37,956 nt of DNA from an uncultured Clostridia bacterium (GTDB lineage: Bacteria; Bacillota; Clostridia; Oscillospirales; Butyricicoccaceae): positions 1 through 37,956 of the forward strand of contig CALWAP010000019.1 of NCBI GenBank assembly GCA_944375715.1, given 5' to 3'. Positions 1-8,911 of the stretch are shown here, one piece after another. Position 1 is the stretch's first letter, and each line of letters begins with the position of its first letter. The position numbers and the translations under genes are program-made. Under the pieces are notes generated by a model. That model made no database searches, was not told where the DNA came from, and worked only from the letters and a program-made list of their open reading frames with translations.

Positions 1-20
1 TATGCATTAAATCTGAAATG

Positions 21-45
21 AAAAGGGGCGGCCGCAGGCCGCCCC
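21..45 (-). terminator. Intrinsic terminator of the export operon
   Basis: A 9-bp GC stem (GGGGCGGCC at 25-33, GGCCGCCCC at 37-45) closes a GCA loop. Read on the minus strand it is followed by TTTT (21-24). It lies 17 bases past the stop codon of the SLH gene, so it is expected to end the four-gene minus-strand operon. Confidence 0.85.
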
Positions 46-61
46 TCATAACAAAGCACGG

Positions 62-2362
62 TTATTTTACCGTTATGACACGGACGGTACCGCCTTCGCT
101 TGCGCTCCGGTCAAGATATACCGTGAAGTCGGTGAAGTTGGCCCTGGCCTCGGAAAGGCTGGATATAAAGGTGTTGGTAGATGTGTTGTAGATAACTACA
201 CCTTCATCTATTTCTACATACTGTCCTTTTATCTTGACACCGCGGTAAGCGTCAAAGTCACTTCTTTTAACACTGCCCGATGAGCTCAGGGCAAAGGCGG
301 GGGAAGCAAAGTTATACTGTTTGGCGCTTTCACCTACAAGATCGGATGAGACAGCCGCGGGCTGCCAGGCGTTGAGATACGAGCTTATTTCGGGCTTGTA
401 GAAAGTGGTATAAGTATACATGTTGTCCGATGTTTTAAGGGTTATTGTATACTGCGTACGCATGTTTTCGCCCGAAAGGCTTTCGCCCGCGCTGACTTTT
501 TCGGATGAAACCTTGGCCATGCCGTAAAGATACCTGTCGCCTGTGACATCCTTAAGCACCAGCAGGTTTACATCACCGGACGAATTGCGTCCTACATGAA
601 GGATCTTTTCCTTGCTTGTGACGCCGGATTTTATGTCGGAAAGGGCTATTTCGTGCAGGGACATCCCGGCCTCCGAGCATTCAAAGACCCTCAGGTCGGC
701 TGACAGCTTGAGTTTGCCCAGGGTTTTAAGCGATATATCCAGATCGCCGTAGTTGTTTCCGGAGTATTCCTCGCTGCTGAAAACAAACAGCCCATCGCTG
801 TTTTGGGATACAGAAACCAGCTGACCGCTCAGTTTGTAAACAGAGCTTATGCTCTGGCCGTTGTAATAGAACTTGCCGTATCCGCTTAAGGAAGGGGTGC
901 CTTCAAGGGTAAGGCCGCATAAAAGTTCGACTTTGCAGGTACTGTCCGAAAGGCTTGTCAGAACACCCAGGGCATCTCCCGTTACCCTGCTTGTCGGCAT
1001 GACTGCGGCCAGGGAGCCGTTATAATCAAAAAGCAGAGTTATTTTGCCGCCCAGCTTGATGCCGCTTTGGTCAAAATAGGAGGCGGCGTGCTCCGAAACG
1101 GAAAACTCCCTGTTGCCTGCCTTTATGACCGACGGGTTGGCATATACAGGTGACCCGCTCTGGTAAAGCAGGGTCACCCTGTCGGACGACACATAATAGG
1201 TGTTGTTGGACGGGGAATATGAAAGCACATCGTATTTCTGGACATCCGATGATGAAATAGCTATGCCGTTTTTGACATATGACGCCCCTGAGGGCAGGGA
1301 ATCGGAATCGATGCCATATACAAAGGAAGAGGACAGCCCTATGGCGCGGCTGTGGGCCGAAATAAGGTCGGGCAAGCCGGATTCGTCAAAGTATACCGTT
1401 ATCTTGTCGCCCTTCTTTATATCAAACCAATGGGTTATATAGGACCCGGCAGATCCGCCTGCAAACGTAAGGGTGTCGCGGGGAACATCGATCCTTCCTC
1501 CGGAAACCGTAATGCTCTCTGAAGAGATATCAGTAACCGTTTCCTCCTCAGCAGAGCCGATATCGGCGATAAAGCCCTCAAGACGGCTTTGGGTCTGGGA
1601 GGCAAATACGGGTATTCCCTTAAGGCCACAGAGGACGGGGCTGATATTGGCGGATGAGGCGTATATCTTGCTTGCGCCGTCGATATACAGCTCAGCCTGG
1701 TTCTGGGAAAGGGTGGGGTTTGTGGAAGGAAGGGAAAGCAGTATGCTCTGGTCGCTGCCTGTAGAGAAGCCCTGAGAGGCGAACAATGTGCCCTCCTTAG
1801 TCTGGCATAAAAGCATGTTGCAAACCAAAATGGCGGCCTGACCGCGGGTTATGGCAGCATCCGGCGAGAGATTACCTATACCATCAGAGAGCCCCAGGGC
1901 CTGGGCTTTGTTGACATAGTCCAAAGGCCACATGATCCCTATATCGGCGGTGGTATATCCCAGCATACGCAGGATAATGGTCACGGCTTCACCGTAGGTT
2001 ATGGAGCTTTCTGGGTTAAAAAGGCCATTTTCGTCGCCCTGGATTATGGCATATTTGCGCACGGCTGCGTTGACATACGGTGCGTACCAGGTGTTGGCCC
2101 TTACATCGGGATAAATCGTGTAGCCGCTGTAAAGGCTGGTTTCTTCAAATCCGGCTGACAGAACCGCTATTTTGCAGAACTGAGCTCTTGTCAGGTTGTC
2201 GTGGGGATTAAATTTGCTGACGCTGTCGACGATGCCCAGGGAAGCCAGGCTTTCGGCAGCGGCGCTCTGGCGGAAATCGGTAATATCGTCAAAAGCCGAA
2301 GCAAAGGGCACGGCCGATAAAAGGAGCAGTACGGCCAACAGCAGTGAAATTGATCGTTTCAT
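62..2362 (-). CDS. SLH-domain surface protein
   Basis: A 766-residue secreted protein. Residues 1-23 form a signal peptide ending ASA. Three S-layer homology repeats follow at roughly residues 25-187 (recognisable TRAQFCKIAV, YGEAVTIILRMLGY and ITRGQAAILVCNML stretches), which in this family bind pyruvylated secondary wall polymers. The remaining ~570 residues are rich in Ser, Gly and Thr and predicted beta; I do not recognise a named domain. The C-terminus (TVYLDRSASEGGTVRVITVK) is matched by a gene remnant at 29977-30560. The start ATG is preceded by AGAGAGG. It is the last gene of the HlyD/MacB-type operon, 15 bases after the permease stop, so it may be the export substrate or the wall-side partner of that transporter (inference). 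Confidence 0.9.
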   Translation of the reverse strand: MKRSISLLLAVLLLLSAVPFASAFDDITDFRQSAAAESLASLGIVDSVSKFNPHDNLTRAQFCKIAVLSAGFEETSLYSGYTIYPDVRANTWYAPYVNAAVRKYAIIQGDENGLFNPESSITYGEAVTIILRMLGYTTADIGIMWPLDYVNKAQALGLSDGIGNLSPDAAITRGQAAILVCNMLLCQTKEGTLFASQGFSTGSDQSILLSLPSTNPTLSQNQAELYIDGASKIYASSANISPVLCGLKGIPVFASQTQSRLEGFIADIGSAEEETVTDISSESITVSGGRIDVPRDTLTFAGGSAGSYITHWFDIKKGDKITVYFDESGLPDLISAHSRAIGLSSSFVYGIDSDSLPSGASYVKNGIAISSSDVQKYDVLSYSPSNNTYYVSSDRVTLLYQSGSPVYANPSVIKAGNREFSVSEHAASYFDQSGIKLGGKITLLFDYNGSLAAVMPTSRVTGDALGVLTSLSDSTCKVELLCGLTLEGTPSLSGYGKFYYNGQSISSVYKLSGQLVSVSQNSDGLFVFSSEEYSGNNYGDLDISLKTLGKLKLSADLRVFECSEAGMSLHEIALSDIKSGVTSKEKILHVGRNSSGDVNLLVLKDVTGDRYLYGMAKVSSEKVSAGESLSGENMRTQYTITLKTSDNMYTYTTFYKPEISSYLNAWQPAAVSSDLVGESAKQYNFASPAFALSSSGSVKRSDFDAYRGVKIKGQYVEIDEGVVIYNTSTNTFISSLSEARANFTDFTVYLDRSASEGGTVRVITVK

Positions 2363-2377
2363 TGTAAATTACCTCTC

Positions 2378-3565
2378 TTATGTGTTTCTCAAAGCGTCAA
2401 CGGGCTGCATCTTGGATGCCTTGTTGGCCGGGTAAAATCCGAAGAATATGCCCAGGGCCACCGAGAAGGCAAAAGCGCCTATCGTTATAAAGGGCGAAGG
2501 CAGGTATACCGTCTTGAAAATGACCGAGGACAGCATAGCCGAACCTATGGCGCCTATACCTATTCCGATAATTCCTCCGCAGGCGCTGATGACCGATGCC
2601 TCGATAAGGAATTGGGTTATTATATCCCGCCTGCGTGCACCTATCGACATTCTTATTCCGATTTCCCTGGTCCTTTCGGCCACCGACACCAGCATGATAT
2701 TCATGATGCCTATGCCGCCGACCAAGAGCGATATGCCCGCTATGCCGCCAACTACCCAGGCAAACATTTGGAAGGTATCGGCTTCCTGCTGCTGCCAGGA
2801 GTTGTCAGAGTAAACGCCGTAGCTGGCCGAGTTTTTGGGGACAGCCGTCGAGAACCACTGATTTAAATAGAACATGGCCTTTTTTGTGGCTTCGCTGTCG
2901 CGGCACTTGACGGTAAAATCACCGTAAGAGCCGGAAGAAACCCCCAGGATCCTTCGGCAGGTTCGTGGTACGGCTATCATATTGTCGCGGGAATATTCAT
3001 TGTTGTCGTAATTGCTTTTGTATGTCCCTACGACAGTAAAGTAAACACCGCCCATCTTTATCTGCTTTCCGATGGGGTTTTCCAAGCCGAAAAACTGATC
3101 GGCGACATAGCTGCCCAGGACGCAGACCTTTACGCGGTTTTTGATATCGCTGTACCCGATGGACCGCCCTTTGTCCAGCTCGACGTTCATACATATGTCA
3201 AATGTGTCGCTGGCCAGGTAGACCCTTGAAGAGGTAAGAGTTTTCGATTTGTACTTTGCCGGGACACTGTTGCTTTGGGATATGGTTGCGCCCAGAATAT
3301 AATCGTTTAGTTTCAGGCACTCTTCAAAAAACTCGTCTTCAATATCTAGGGGTTTGCCCGTATAGGAGCTGTAATAGGCGTTTATCAGATTGGTGCCCAT
3401 TTTGGAATAGGCTTCCATAGTCTTTTTCTGGGCGCCTTGTATTACCGATACCAGGGTTATAACAGAGCATACGCCGATTATGATGCCCAGCATGGTCAAA
3501 AATGAGCGCATTTTGTTGTGCAGTATCGACTTGAAAGCCATTTTTGTGGTGCGGAAAACTGTCAT
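2378..3565 (-). CDS. MacB/FtsX-type ABC transporter permease
   Basis: A 395-residue permease of the MacB family. One N-terminal membrane segment (about residues 20-42) is followed by a ~200-residue extracytoplasmic MacB_PCD-like domain and three C-terminal segments (about 265-385) of the FtsX fold, with the conserved NIMLVSVAERTREIGIRMSI loop and a C-terminal PANKASKMQPVDALR motif. In this family a homodimer works mechanically on substrates on the outer side of the membrane rather than passing them through a channel. The ATG overlaps the ATPase stop (ATGA) and has a GGAGGTGA ribosome binding site inside the ATPase gene, so the two are translationally coupled. The substrate is unknown; peptides, drugs or the adjacent surface protein are possible. 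Confidence 0.92.
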   Translation of the reverse strand: MTVFRTTKMAFKSILHNKMRSFLTMLGIIIGVCSVITLVSVIQGAQKKTMEAYSKMGTNLINAYYSSYTGKPLDIEDEFFEECLKLNDYILGATISQSNSVPAKYKSKTLTSSRVYLASDTFDICMNVELDKGRSIGYSDIKNRVKVCVLGSYVADQFFGLENPIGKQIKMGGVYFTVVGTYKSNYDNNEYSRDNMIAVPRTCRRILGVSSGSYGDFTVKCRDSEATKKAMFYLNQWFSTAVPKNSASYGVYSDNSWQQQEADTFQMFAWVVGGIAGISLLVGGIGIMNIMLVSVAERTREIGIRMSIGARRRDIITQFLIEASVISACGGIIGIGIGAIGSAMLSSVIFKTVYLPSPFITIGAFAFSVALGIFFGFYPANKASKMQPVDALRNT

Positions 3566-4287
3566 ACGCCGTCACCTCCGTTTAAAACTTCGTCCCTTTC
3601 CTGCTGGCTGACCTCGCGGTCACCAATTATCTTGCCGTCCTGAATAGTGATTATCCTTTTGGCGGCTTTGGCAAGGTACAAATCGTGGGTGATTATTATA
3701 ACTGTGGAGCCGTTATCATTGAGCGAAATCAGCTTCTGCATTATATCGGCACCTGCCTTGGTGTCCAGGTTGCCGGTGGGTTCGTCTGCCATTATGATAG
3801 GAGGCTTGGCGGCAATGGCCCTGGCTATCGCTACCCTCTGCTGCTGTCCGCCCGAAAGCTCGGTGGGCCGGTGGTCCATGCGGTGTTCCAGCCCCACCTC
3901 AGCAAGGGATTGCACGCACAGCTCAAGCCTTTCCTTTTTGGGCATACCCCTGTAAATAAGAGGCAGCTCTACATTTTCCAAAGCCGTAAGGCCGGGTATA
4001 AGGTTAAATCCCTGGAAGATGAAACCTATCTGCCTGTTGCGTATAGATGAAAGCTTTGAAAGGGGCATGTCCGATACAGCCTCTCCGGCCAGGTAATATT
4101 CTCCGTAGGTCGGTATGTCAAGGCAGCCAAGGATATTCATCAGGGTCGACTTTCCTGAGCCCGAGTGCCCAAGTATTGCGGTGCATTCGCCGTAATCTAT
4201 CGAGAGGCTAACATCGTCAAGGGCGCGGACCTCACTTTCCAAGCCTTCATTGTATATTTTGCTAATATGCCTTATATCTATCAGCAT
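3562..4287 (-). CDS. MacB/LolD-type ABC transporter ATPase
   Basis: A 241-residue cytoplasmic ATPase that powers the adjacent permease. It shows Walker A (GHSGSGKST), a Q-loop ([13 protein letters not shown]), the ABC signature ([14 protein letters not shown]), Walker B ([12 protein letters not shown]) and the switch His (ITHD). The GNLD after Walker B is typical of the LolD/MacB/FtsE subgroup. The frame is also open to a GTG at 4296, but the ATG at 4287 has the better-placed GGCGGTGG sequence and begins the conserved start of the domain ([10 protein letters not shown]), so I chose it. It starts 12 bases after the adaptor stop and overlaps the permease start by four bases. Confidence 0.93.
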   Translation of the reverse strand: MLIDIRHISKIYNEGLESEVRALDDVSLSIDYGECTAILGHSGSGKSTLMNILGCLDIPTYGEYYLAGEAVSDMPLSKLSSIRNRQIGFIFQGFNLIPGLTALENVELPLIYRGMPKKERLELCVQSLAEVGLEHRMDHRPTELSGGQQQRVAIARAIAAKPPIIMADEPTGNLDTKAGADIMQKLISLNDNGSTVIIITHDLYLAKAAKRIITIQDGKIIGDREVSQQERDEVLNGGDGV

Positions 4288-4299
4288 AAACGCCACCGC

Positions 4300-6087
4300 C
4301 TAATACCAATAGCCAGAGTCGCTGGACATTGTTCCCTGATATAAAACGGTGCCCTCCTCGATGCCGGAGACTATTTCAGTGTTAGTGGCATCGGCAAGCC
4401 CGACTTCCACTCTTACGGGATAATAGCCCTGGGGGACAGTGCTTTCGCCCAGCTCCACCTTTTCATAATCAAAGTCCTGGCCTTCCTTGACATAGACGAC
4501 GGGGCCTTCCTCGGTATTGACTATGCACTGAGAGGGGACCATAAGGCAGCTGTCCTTGGTGACGGCCAATATCGAGTAATTGACATTCATTCCGGGCAGC
4601 AGACTGCCGTCGCTTTCAAGGGTTATGGTGGCGGGGAAATAGGCGTAAGCCGCGCCCGAGTCACCGCTGGCTGCCTGGGCTTCAAACCCGAGATAGGTTA
4701 TGGTTCCAAAGGCCGAGGCGGAGCCCTCGCTGGTATCGTATGTAATATCGACTGACATGCCTACCTTTACATTGGAGATATCGGTCTCATCAATGTTGGC
4801 GTTTATGACCAGGGACGATGTATCGGAAACTGTCAAGACCGCAGTGCCGGACTGTGTAAGCTTATCACCCGGTTTTATCATAACGGCAGAGACCTGGCCA
4901 TCGATGGTCGAGTATACGGCGCTGGTCGAGCAGATCTGTTCCAGCTCGGCGATTTTTTCCTTGGACTTTTCGATGTCGTTCTGGATATAATCGTCGCTCA
5001 TCTGCCTGGCGTAGTTCTGAAGCTCGTATTCGGCGTCGCTCAGCGCGTCGGAAGCCGGCTTGCTGTCAACTGAGCAGATAACCTGACCCTGGGAGAGAAC
5101 AGCAAAATTATCTATATTGATCGAGCGGATATCGGCAGTGACACCTTCAAAGGCAATATCCTCCTTCTGCCAATATTCCAGCTTGCCGGGTTCTGAGGGC
5201 ATTACGCTGCCCGAAGGAGTCGAGATTATTCCTGTGGCGTCCATATTTTCAGAAAGCCCGCCCCCGCTGTTGGGGATTTTGACCTCAACGCTGAAGCAGG
5301 TAGCGCCATTGATCGGCTTGCTTACGTCATTGACAGCCGAGACCGTACCGCTTATCTGTGACATGCTGTCAGGAACCGAAACAGCCACCGTTTGTCCTAC
5401 AGAAACATCTTTTATGTAAGCCCTGTTGAAGTAAAGGGTCAGCCTCATGTTGGAATTGTCGGCGATGGTAGCCAATACGGTACCGGTTGCCAGGGAATCG
5501 CCGGCTTTGGGAAGAATGTCGGGAGTAGAAATGATTATTCCCGCAAACGGAGCCCTTACATCGGAATTATTCAGGGCCTCTCTTGCATCGTTTAAGGCCC
5601 TGGAAGCATTTTCATAATTTTTCCCCAGGTCCATAAGCTGTTTTTCCAGCTGTGAAAGATCTTCTTTGGCCTTGAGCAGGTCTGCCTTCAGCTCGGAAGG
5701 GTCAATGGTGAAAAGCAGATCGCCTGTTTTTACCAGGTCACCTGACTCGACTGCTACCTCAAGAACCTCTCCTTTGAGGTCAGCGCCGTATTCAGCCTTG
5801 GATTTCGGGGCTATGGAACCCCATCCGGTGACATATGTCGAAAGTGTACCAATGGATGCTGTTGCTTCAACAATTTCACCGCCGTCCTTATCGGTATTGC
5901 TTTTTACAAAGGAAAACACACCAATCATAATGGCGGCTATAAGGACAAGTGGTATGCCTACCCTCACGAATTTTGGCAGACGCTTACCTCCGGGCTTTTT
6001 GTCAAAGCGGTTCCTCTTGGGTTCCTGCTCGTTGCCCTGTTTTTTTTCGGGCGTCGGAGTTTGGGTCGTGCCTACATTTTCAGACAT
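4300..6087 (-). CDS. HlyD/RND-type efflux adaptor, duplicated
   Basis: A 595-residue membrane-fusion-type protein, longer than the usual 350-450. A charged, Pro-rich cytoplasmic head (1-40) leads to one membrane segment (about 41-61). The outer part has a lipoyl-like half (GEVLEVAVESGDLVKTGDLL), a coiled coil, and a second half ending VRAPFAGI. A second coiled coil (about residues 320-370) is followed by another lipoyl-like half (DGQVSAVMIKPGDKLTQSGT), then beta-barrel regions with VKVGMSVDITYD. The frame is open upstream to 6423, but ATG 6087 has AGGAGG seven bases before it and begins a natural N-terminus; the upstream extension would cover tcdA antisense. First gene of the operon; it would couple the ATPase/permease to something in the envelope. 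Confidence 0.9.
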   Translation of the reverse strand: MSENVGTTQTPTPEKKQGNEQEPKRNRFDKKPGGKRLPKFVRVGIPLVLIAAIMIGVFSFVKSNTDKDGGEIVEATASIGTLSTYVTGWGSIAPKSKAEYGADLKGEVLEVAVESGDLVKTGDLLFTIDPSELKADLLKAKEDLSQLEKQLMDLGKNYENASRALNDAREALNNSDVRAPFAGIIISTPDILPKAGDSLATGTVLATIADNSNMRLTLYFNRAYIKDVSVGQTVAVSVPDSMSQISGTVSAVNDVSKPINGATCFSVEVKIPNSGGGLSENMDATGIISTPSGSVMPSEPGKLEYWQKEDIAFEGVTADIRSINIDNFAVLSQGQVICSVDSKPASDALSDAEYELQNYARQMSDDYIQNDIEKSKEKIAELEQICSTSAVYSTIDGQVSAVMIKPGDKLTQSGTAVLTVSDTSSLVINANIDETDISNVKVGMSVDITYDTSEGSASAFGTITYLGFEAQAASGDSGAAYAYFPATITLESDGSLLPGMNVNYSILAVTKDSCLMVPSQCIVNTEEGPVVYVKEGQDFDYEKVELGESTVPQGYYPVRVEVGLADATNTEIVSGIEEGTVLYQGTMSSDSGYWY

Positions 6088-6207
6088 TTCAAATGCCTCC
6101 TTCCGATGTCTTGTTTTACCTAATGCCTGACAAATTATTGACCGCTTTGGCATTAAGGTTGTTCCGAATATGGGAAATAATAATAAATACTTAAAGATTG
6201 ACCTTGG

Positions 6208-6237
6208 TTGACAAGCGGCCTTTGACGATATTACAAT
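6208..6237 (+). promoter_or_regulatory. Promoter of the tcdA-like gene
   Basis: TTGACA (6208-6213), an 18-base spacer and TACAAT (6232-6237). Transcription would begin near 6244, leaving a leader of only about a dozen bases before the ATG at 6257. Confidence 0.55.
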
Positions 6238-6256
6238 ATTTCGGGATGTGATTTTG

Positions 6257-6955
6257 ATGGATGAACGCTTTTCAAGGCAGGAAATGATAATGGGATGCGG
6301 GATAATGGAAAGGCTCGGCAAAAGTCGCGTTTTGATCTGCGGCGTCGGGGGAGTAGGCTCATATATATGCGAGGCTTTGGCCAGAGCCGGCGTAGGGAAT
6401 ATGGATCTGCTGGATTTTGACATCGTATCGAAAAGTAATATTAACCGTCAGCTCTGCGCCCTTGAAAGCACCTTGGGCAGGAAGAAGGCCGAAGTCATGG
6501 CAGAAAGGCTCACAGATATTAATCCCGGTCTTAATGTGACTGTTCTTGATGTCTTTCTGTCGGAAGACAATACGGCCGGTATTTTAAAGCGCGGTTACGA
6601 TTATATTGCCGATGCCATAGATACCGTGCCCTCCAAATTGTGCCTCATAAAGACTGCCCATGAAATGGGAATACCGATAATTTCTTCCATGGGAACGGGC
6701 AACAAGCTCGATCCTTCGGCCTTTGAGATAGCAGATATTTATAAGACCTCGGTCTGCCCTTTGGCAAGGAAGGTGCGGAGTGAACTTAAAAAAGCAGGAA
6801 TAAAAAAGCATACCGTACTTTATAGCAAAGAAGAGCCCATAAAGCCCCTTTTCACAGAAGATGGCAGGCATACCCCGGGCTCTGTCAGCTTTGTCCCGTC
6901 GGCGGCGGGACTTATGATTGCGGGGAAGATAATAAGGGATCTGGCGGAAATTTAA
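6257..6955 (+). CDS. tcdA: tRNA threonylcarbamoyladenosine dehydratase
   Basis: A 232-residue ThiF/E1-like enzyme. The family uses ATP to cyclise t6A at tRNA position 37 to ct6A. Visible features: DERFSRQEMIMG at the N-terminus as in YgdL/TcdA proteins, the nucleotide loop GVGGVGSY, the DFDIVSKSNINRQ segment that contacts ATP, an AIDTV motif (Asp-Ala-Ile-Asp) and SMGTGNKLDPS. The length is close to E. coli TcdA minus its C-terminal tail. The frame also opens at a GTG at 6248, but homologues start at the MDERFSR position and the predicted transcription start is almost at the GTG, so ATG 6257 is preferred. Single-gene unit, ended by a shared terminator. Confidence 0.9.
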   Translation: MDERFSRQEMIMGCGIMERLGKSRVLICGVGGVGSYICEALARAGVGNMDLLDFDIVSKSNINRQLCALESTLGRKKAEVMAERLTDINPGLNVTVLDVFLSEDNTAGILKRGYDYIADAIDTVPSKLCLIKTAHEMGIPIISSMGTGNKLDPSAFEIADIYKTSVCPLARKVRSELKKAGIKKHTVLYSKEEPIKPLFTEDGRHTPGSVSFVPSAAGLMIAGKIIRDLAEI

Positions 6956-6989
6956 AAAGCGGCTTTGCATATATGCAAAGCCGTTTTTT
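6956..6989. terminator. Bidirectional terminator, tcdA / amidase
   Basis: CGGCTTTGCAT (6960-6970) and ATGCAAAGCCG (6973-6983) form an 11-bp stem flanked by A5 on one side and T6 (6984-6989) on the other. It serves the convergent tcdA and amidase genes; the amidase stop codon overlaps the T tract. Confidence 0.88.
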
Positions 6990-7669
6990 CAGGCGGTGAG
7001 CATGTCCCCCAGGACTTTAGCTGCCTGCTTCATGTAATCATCAAGATTGCGGTCGAAAAGGCTGTTGTCCTCATCGCTGGTTATAAATCCCAGCTCTATA
7101 AGGCAGGAGGGCATATTTGTATTCTTGTTTACATAATAATCCTTTTCAGAGTTTGAGGCAGTACCCTTTTTGACACCTCTGTCAGAAGATATCCCCACGG
7201 AACCCAAGGCTGTCAGCAGTTCTGACGCCATTTTTCGTGAAGTCCTGTCAGCGTCGGAGGATATCCAGATTTCCACCCCCTGGGCTGCACTGCCGGCACT
7301 GTTTCGGTGGATTGAAACAAAAAGGTCGGAAGAAAAGTCATTAGCCAGGACACATCTTTCCTCAAGCGACACTTCGGAATCGTCCTGTCTTGTCAAGAGT
7401 ACTTCTACCTCGGGGTAAAGGCTGCTTACATGGTCTTTGAGCAGTATGGCAGCTTCTAAGCAGTCATCTTTTTCCTGCCTTTCGCCGTCGGAACCCAGAG
7501 CTCCTGAATCCGACCCGCCATGCCCTGGATCTATGCACAGTCTAAGGTGCCCATCCTGGTCAAAGTCGGGTGAGTTTGATCCAAAAATCAGCAACAGGCT
7601 GGCTGCAATTATGATAATCAGCACGGCGAGGGGAAGGATAGGAAAAGCAGTTTTTTTCTTTTTAGCCAT
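6989..7669 (-). CDS. N-acetylmuramoyl-L-alanine amidase, CwlD-like
   Basis: A 226-residue Amidase_3 enzyme, which cuts the amide bond between muramic acid and the stem peptide. One N-terminal membrane segment (about 9-29) after a Lys-rich start places the enzyme outside the cell. Zinc ligands and catalytic residues are visible: His in IDPGHGG (47-52), Glu in KDDCLEAA, His in SIHRNSA and Glu in IELGF. Size and layout match CwlD of spore formers, which makes muramic-delta-lactam in cortex, but vegetative amidases share this layout. The ATG overlaps the stop of the preceding PTS-type gene by one base (TAATG), so the two are probably co-translated. Confidence 0.87.
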   Translation of the reverse strand: MAKKKKTAFPILPLAVLIIIIAASLLLIFGSNSPDFDQDGHLRLCIDPGHGGSDSGALGSDGERQEKDDCLEAAILLKDHVSSLYPEVEVLLTRQDDSEVSLEERCVLANDFSSDLFVSIHRNSAGSAAQGVEIWISSDADRTSRKMASELLTALGSVGISSDRGVKKGTASNSEKDYYVNKNTNMPSCLIELGFITSDEDNSLFDRNLDDYMKQAAKVLGDMLTA

Positions 7670-8709
7670 TATACACCTCTTATCGTCATGTCACCCTTTT
7701 TGACCCAGCCGGCTTTTCTGAGCATACGGTCAATGGGCAGACATATTATCGCCGGCAAGGCCACATGGAGAAACAGCATGGCGAGGATGACGGGGATGAC
7801 CCCGTGTTTCGGGGCCATGTCGGCCAGCATCCCCAGCTGCCCCACAAGGCCGCTGGTGCCCATGCCTGCGCCTGCGAGTATATTGGTCATTTTAAAAAGG
7901 GTTGAGCTTAAAGCGCCGCATATGCCGCTGGCAACTGTGGGCGCTATCCAAATACGAACGTTTCTCATGATGTTGGGAACCTGGAGCATCGAGGTGCCCA
8001 GGCCCTGGGAGACAAGGCCAGAAAAGCCGTTGTCGCAATAGCTTATGACGGCAAAACCTATCATTTGGGCTGAGCATCCCGCAGTGGCAGCACCGGCCGC
8101 CAGGCCGGAAAGCCCCAAAGCTATGCATAATGCAGCCGAACTTATGGGCAGCGTAAGCACCATCCCGACAACGGCTCCGACGATTATTCCCATGGGCAGC
8201 GGAGCCATTTCTGTGGCCGAGTTTACTATATTTCCAAGCCATGTCATGGCGGCGCTTATATAGGGTCCTACATACGAAGCTGCAAGGCCGCCGCAGATAA
8301 TGGCCGCCGAAGGCGTAACTATTATATCGAACGGGGTCTTTTTTGAAACAAGCTGCCCGGCCTCGGCCCCAATGACTGAGCCAATATAGGCGCCTACAGG
8401 CCCTCCCGACATATAGCCTGCGGCCCCGCAGGCGGCGCAGGAAAATATAACAAGGCCGTCGGATTTGAGTCCATAAGCTATGGCGACTCCTATGGCAGAA
8501 CCGATAACGGGTGAATCAGAGGCTAAAACCCCGGTCACACGGGACAATATCCCAAGCCCGGGAAGCTTTGCAAGCTGGCTTATGATAAGGCCGATTATCA
8601 GGGAAGCGAAAAGTCCCATCGCCATGGCTCCCATGGCATCGACAAAATATCTTTTGAAAAAACCGCTGCCTTTTGAGGAAGAGGAAGCGGAGGCTTTTTT
8701 CCCAGCCAT
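7669..8709 (-). CDS. PTS IIC-type membrane protein (PTS_EIIC_2 family)
   Basis: A 346-residue polytopic membrane protein with about nine or ten hydrophobic segments rich in Gly and Ala. Segments such as GPVGAYIGSVIGAEAGQLV, KTPFDIIVTPSAAII and APTVASGICGALSSTLFKM match the family of membrane proteins annotated as PTS sugar transporter subunit IIC (PTS_EIIC_2). No IIA or IIB partner is nearby and no phosphorylatable His or Cys module is present, so sugar transport is not shown here. The N-terminus is Lys/Ser-rich and cytoplasmic. It is the first gene of a two-gene unit with the amidase, which hints at an envelope role (inference). Confidence 0.8.
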   Translation of the reverse strand: MAGKKASASSSSKGSGFFKRYFVDAMGAMAMGLFASLIIGLIISQLAKLPGLGILSRVTGVLASDSPVIGSAIGVAIAYGLKSDGLVIFSCAACGAAGYMSGGPVGAYIGSVIGAEAGQLVSKKTPFDIIVTPSAAIICGGLAASYVGPYISAAMTWLGNIVNSATEMAPLPMGIIVGAVVGMVLTLPISSAALCIALGLSGLAAGAATAGCSAQMIGFAVISYCDNGFSGLVSQGLGTSMLQVPNIMRNVRIWIAPTVASGICGALSSTLFKMTNILAGAGMGTSGLVGQLGMLADMAPKHGVIPVILAMLFLHVALPAIICLPIDRMLRKAGWVKKGDMTIRGV

Positions 8710-8747
8710 ATTTTACCTCCCGAAAGATGACGCTTCATCTGTTTAAT

Positions 8748-8777
8748 TTGACAATTTCGTATGTTTTATAGTATAGC
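8748..8777 (+). promoter_or_regulatory. Candidate promoter of the NAGPA-SLH gene
   Basis: TTGACA (8748-8753), 18-base spacer, TATAGC (8772-8777). A second isolated TATAAT lies at 8849-8854, 58 bases before the start codon, without a good -35 box. Which one is used cannot be decided by eye. Confidence 0.45.
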
Positions 8778-8911
8778 ACAGCAAAACATCTATTGTAAAC
8801 CGAGGATTTAGTCGGCTTTGTCAATGGAAGTTTTCAAGTCTTTTGAGGTATAATCAATAATATGTTTTTCCATGCGGCGTAGGCCGCCCATACACGATGA
8901 AAGGAGAAGAT

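Noticed and set aside
6088-6423. N-terminal extension of the HlyD-type adaptor
   Set aside because: The extension lies antisense to tcdA and its promoter; ATG 6087 has a strong ribosome binding site and begins a normal membrane-fusion protein.
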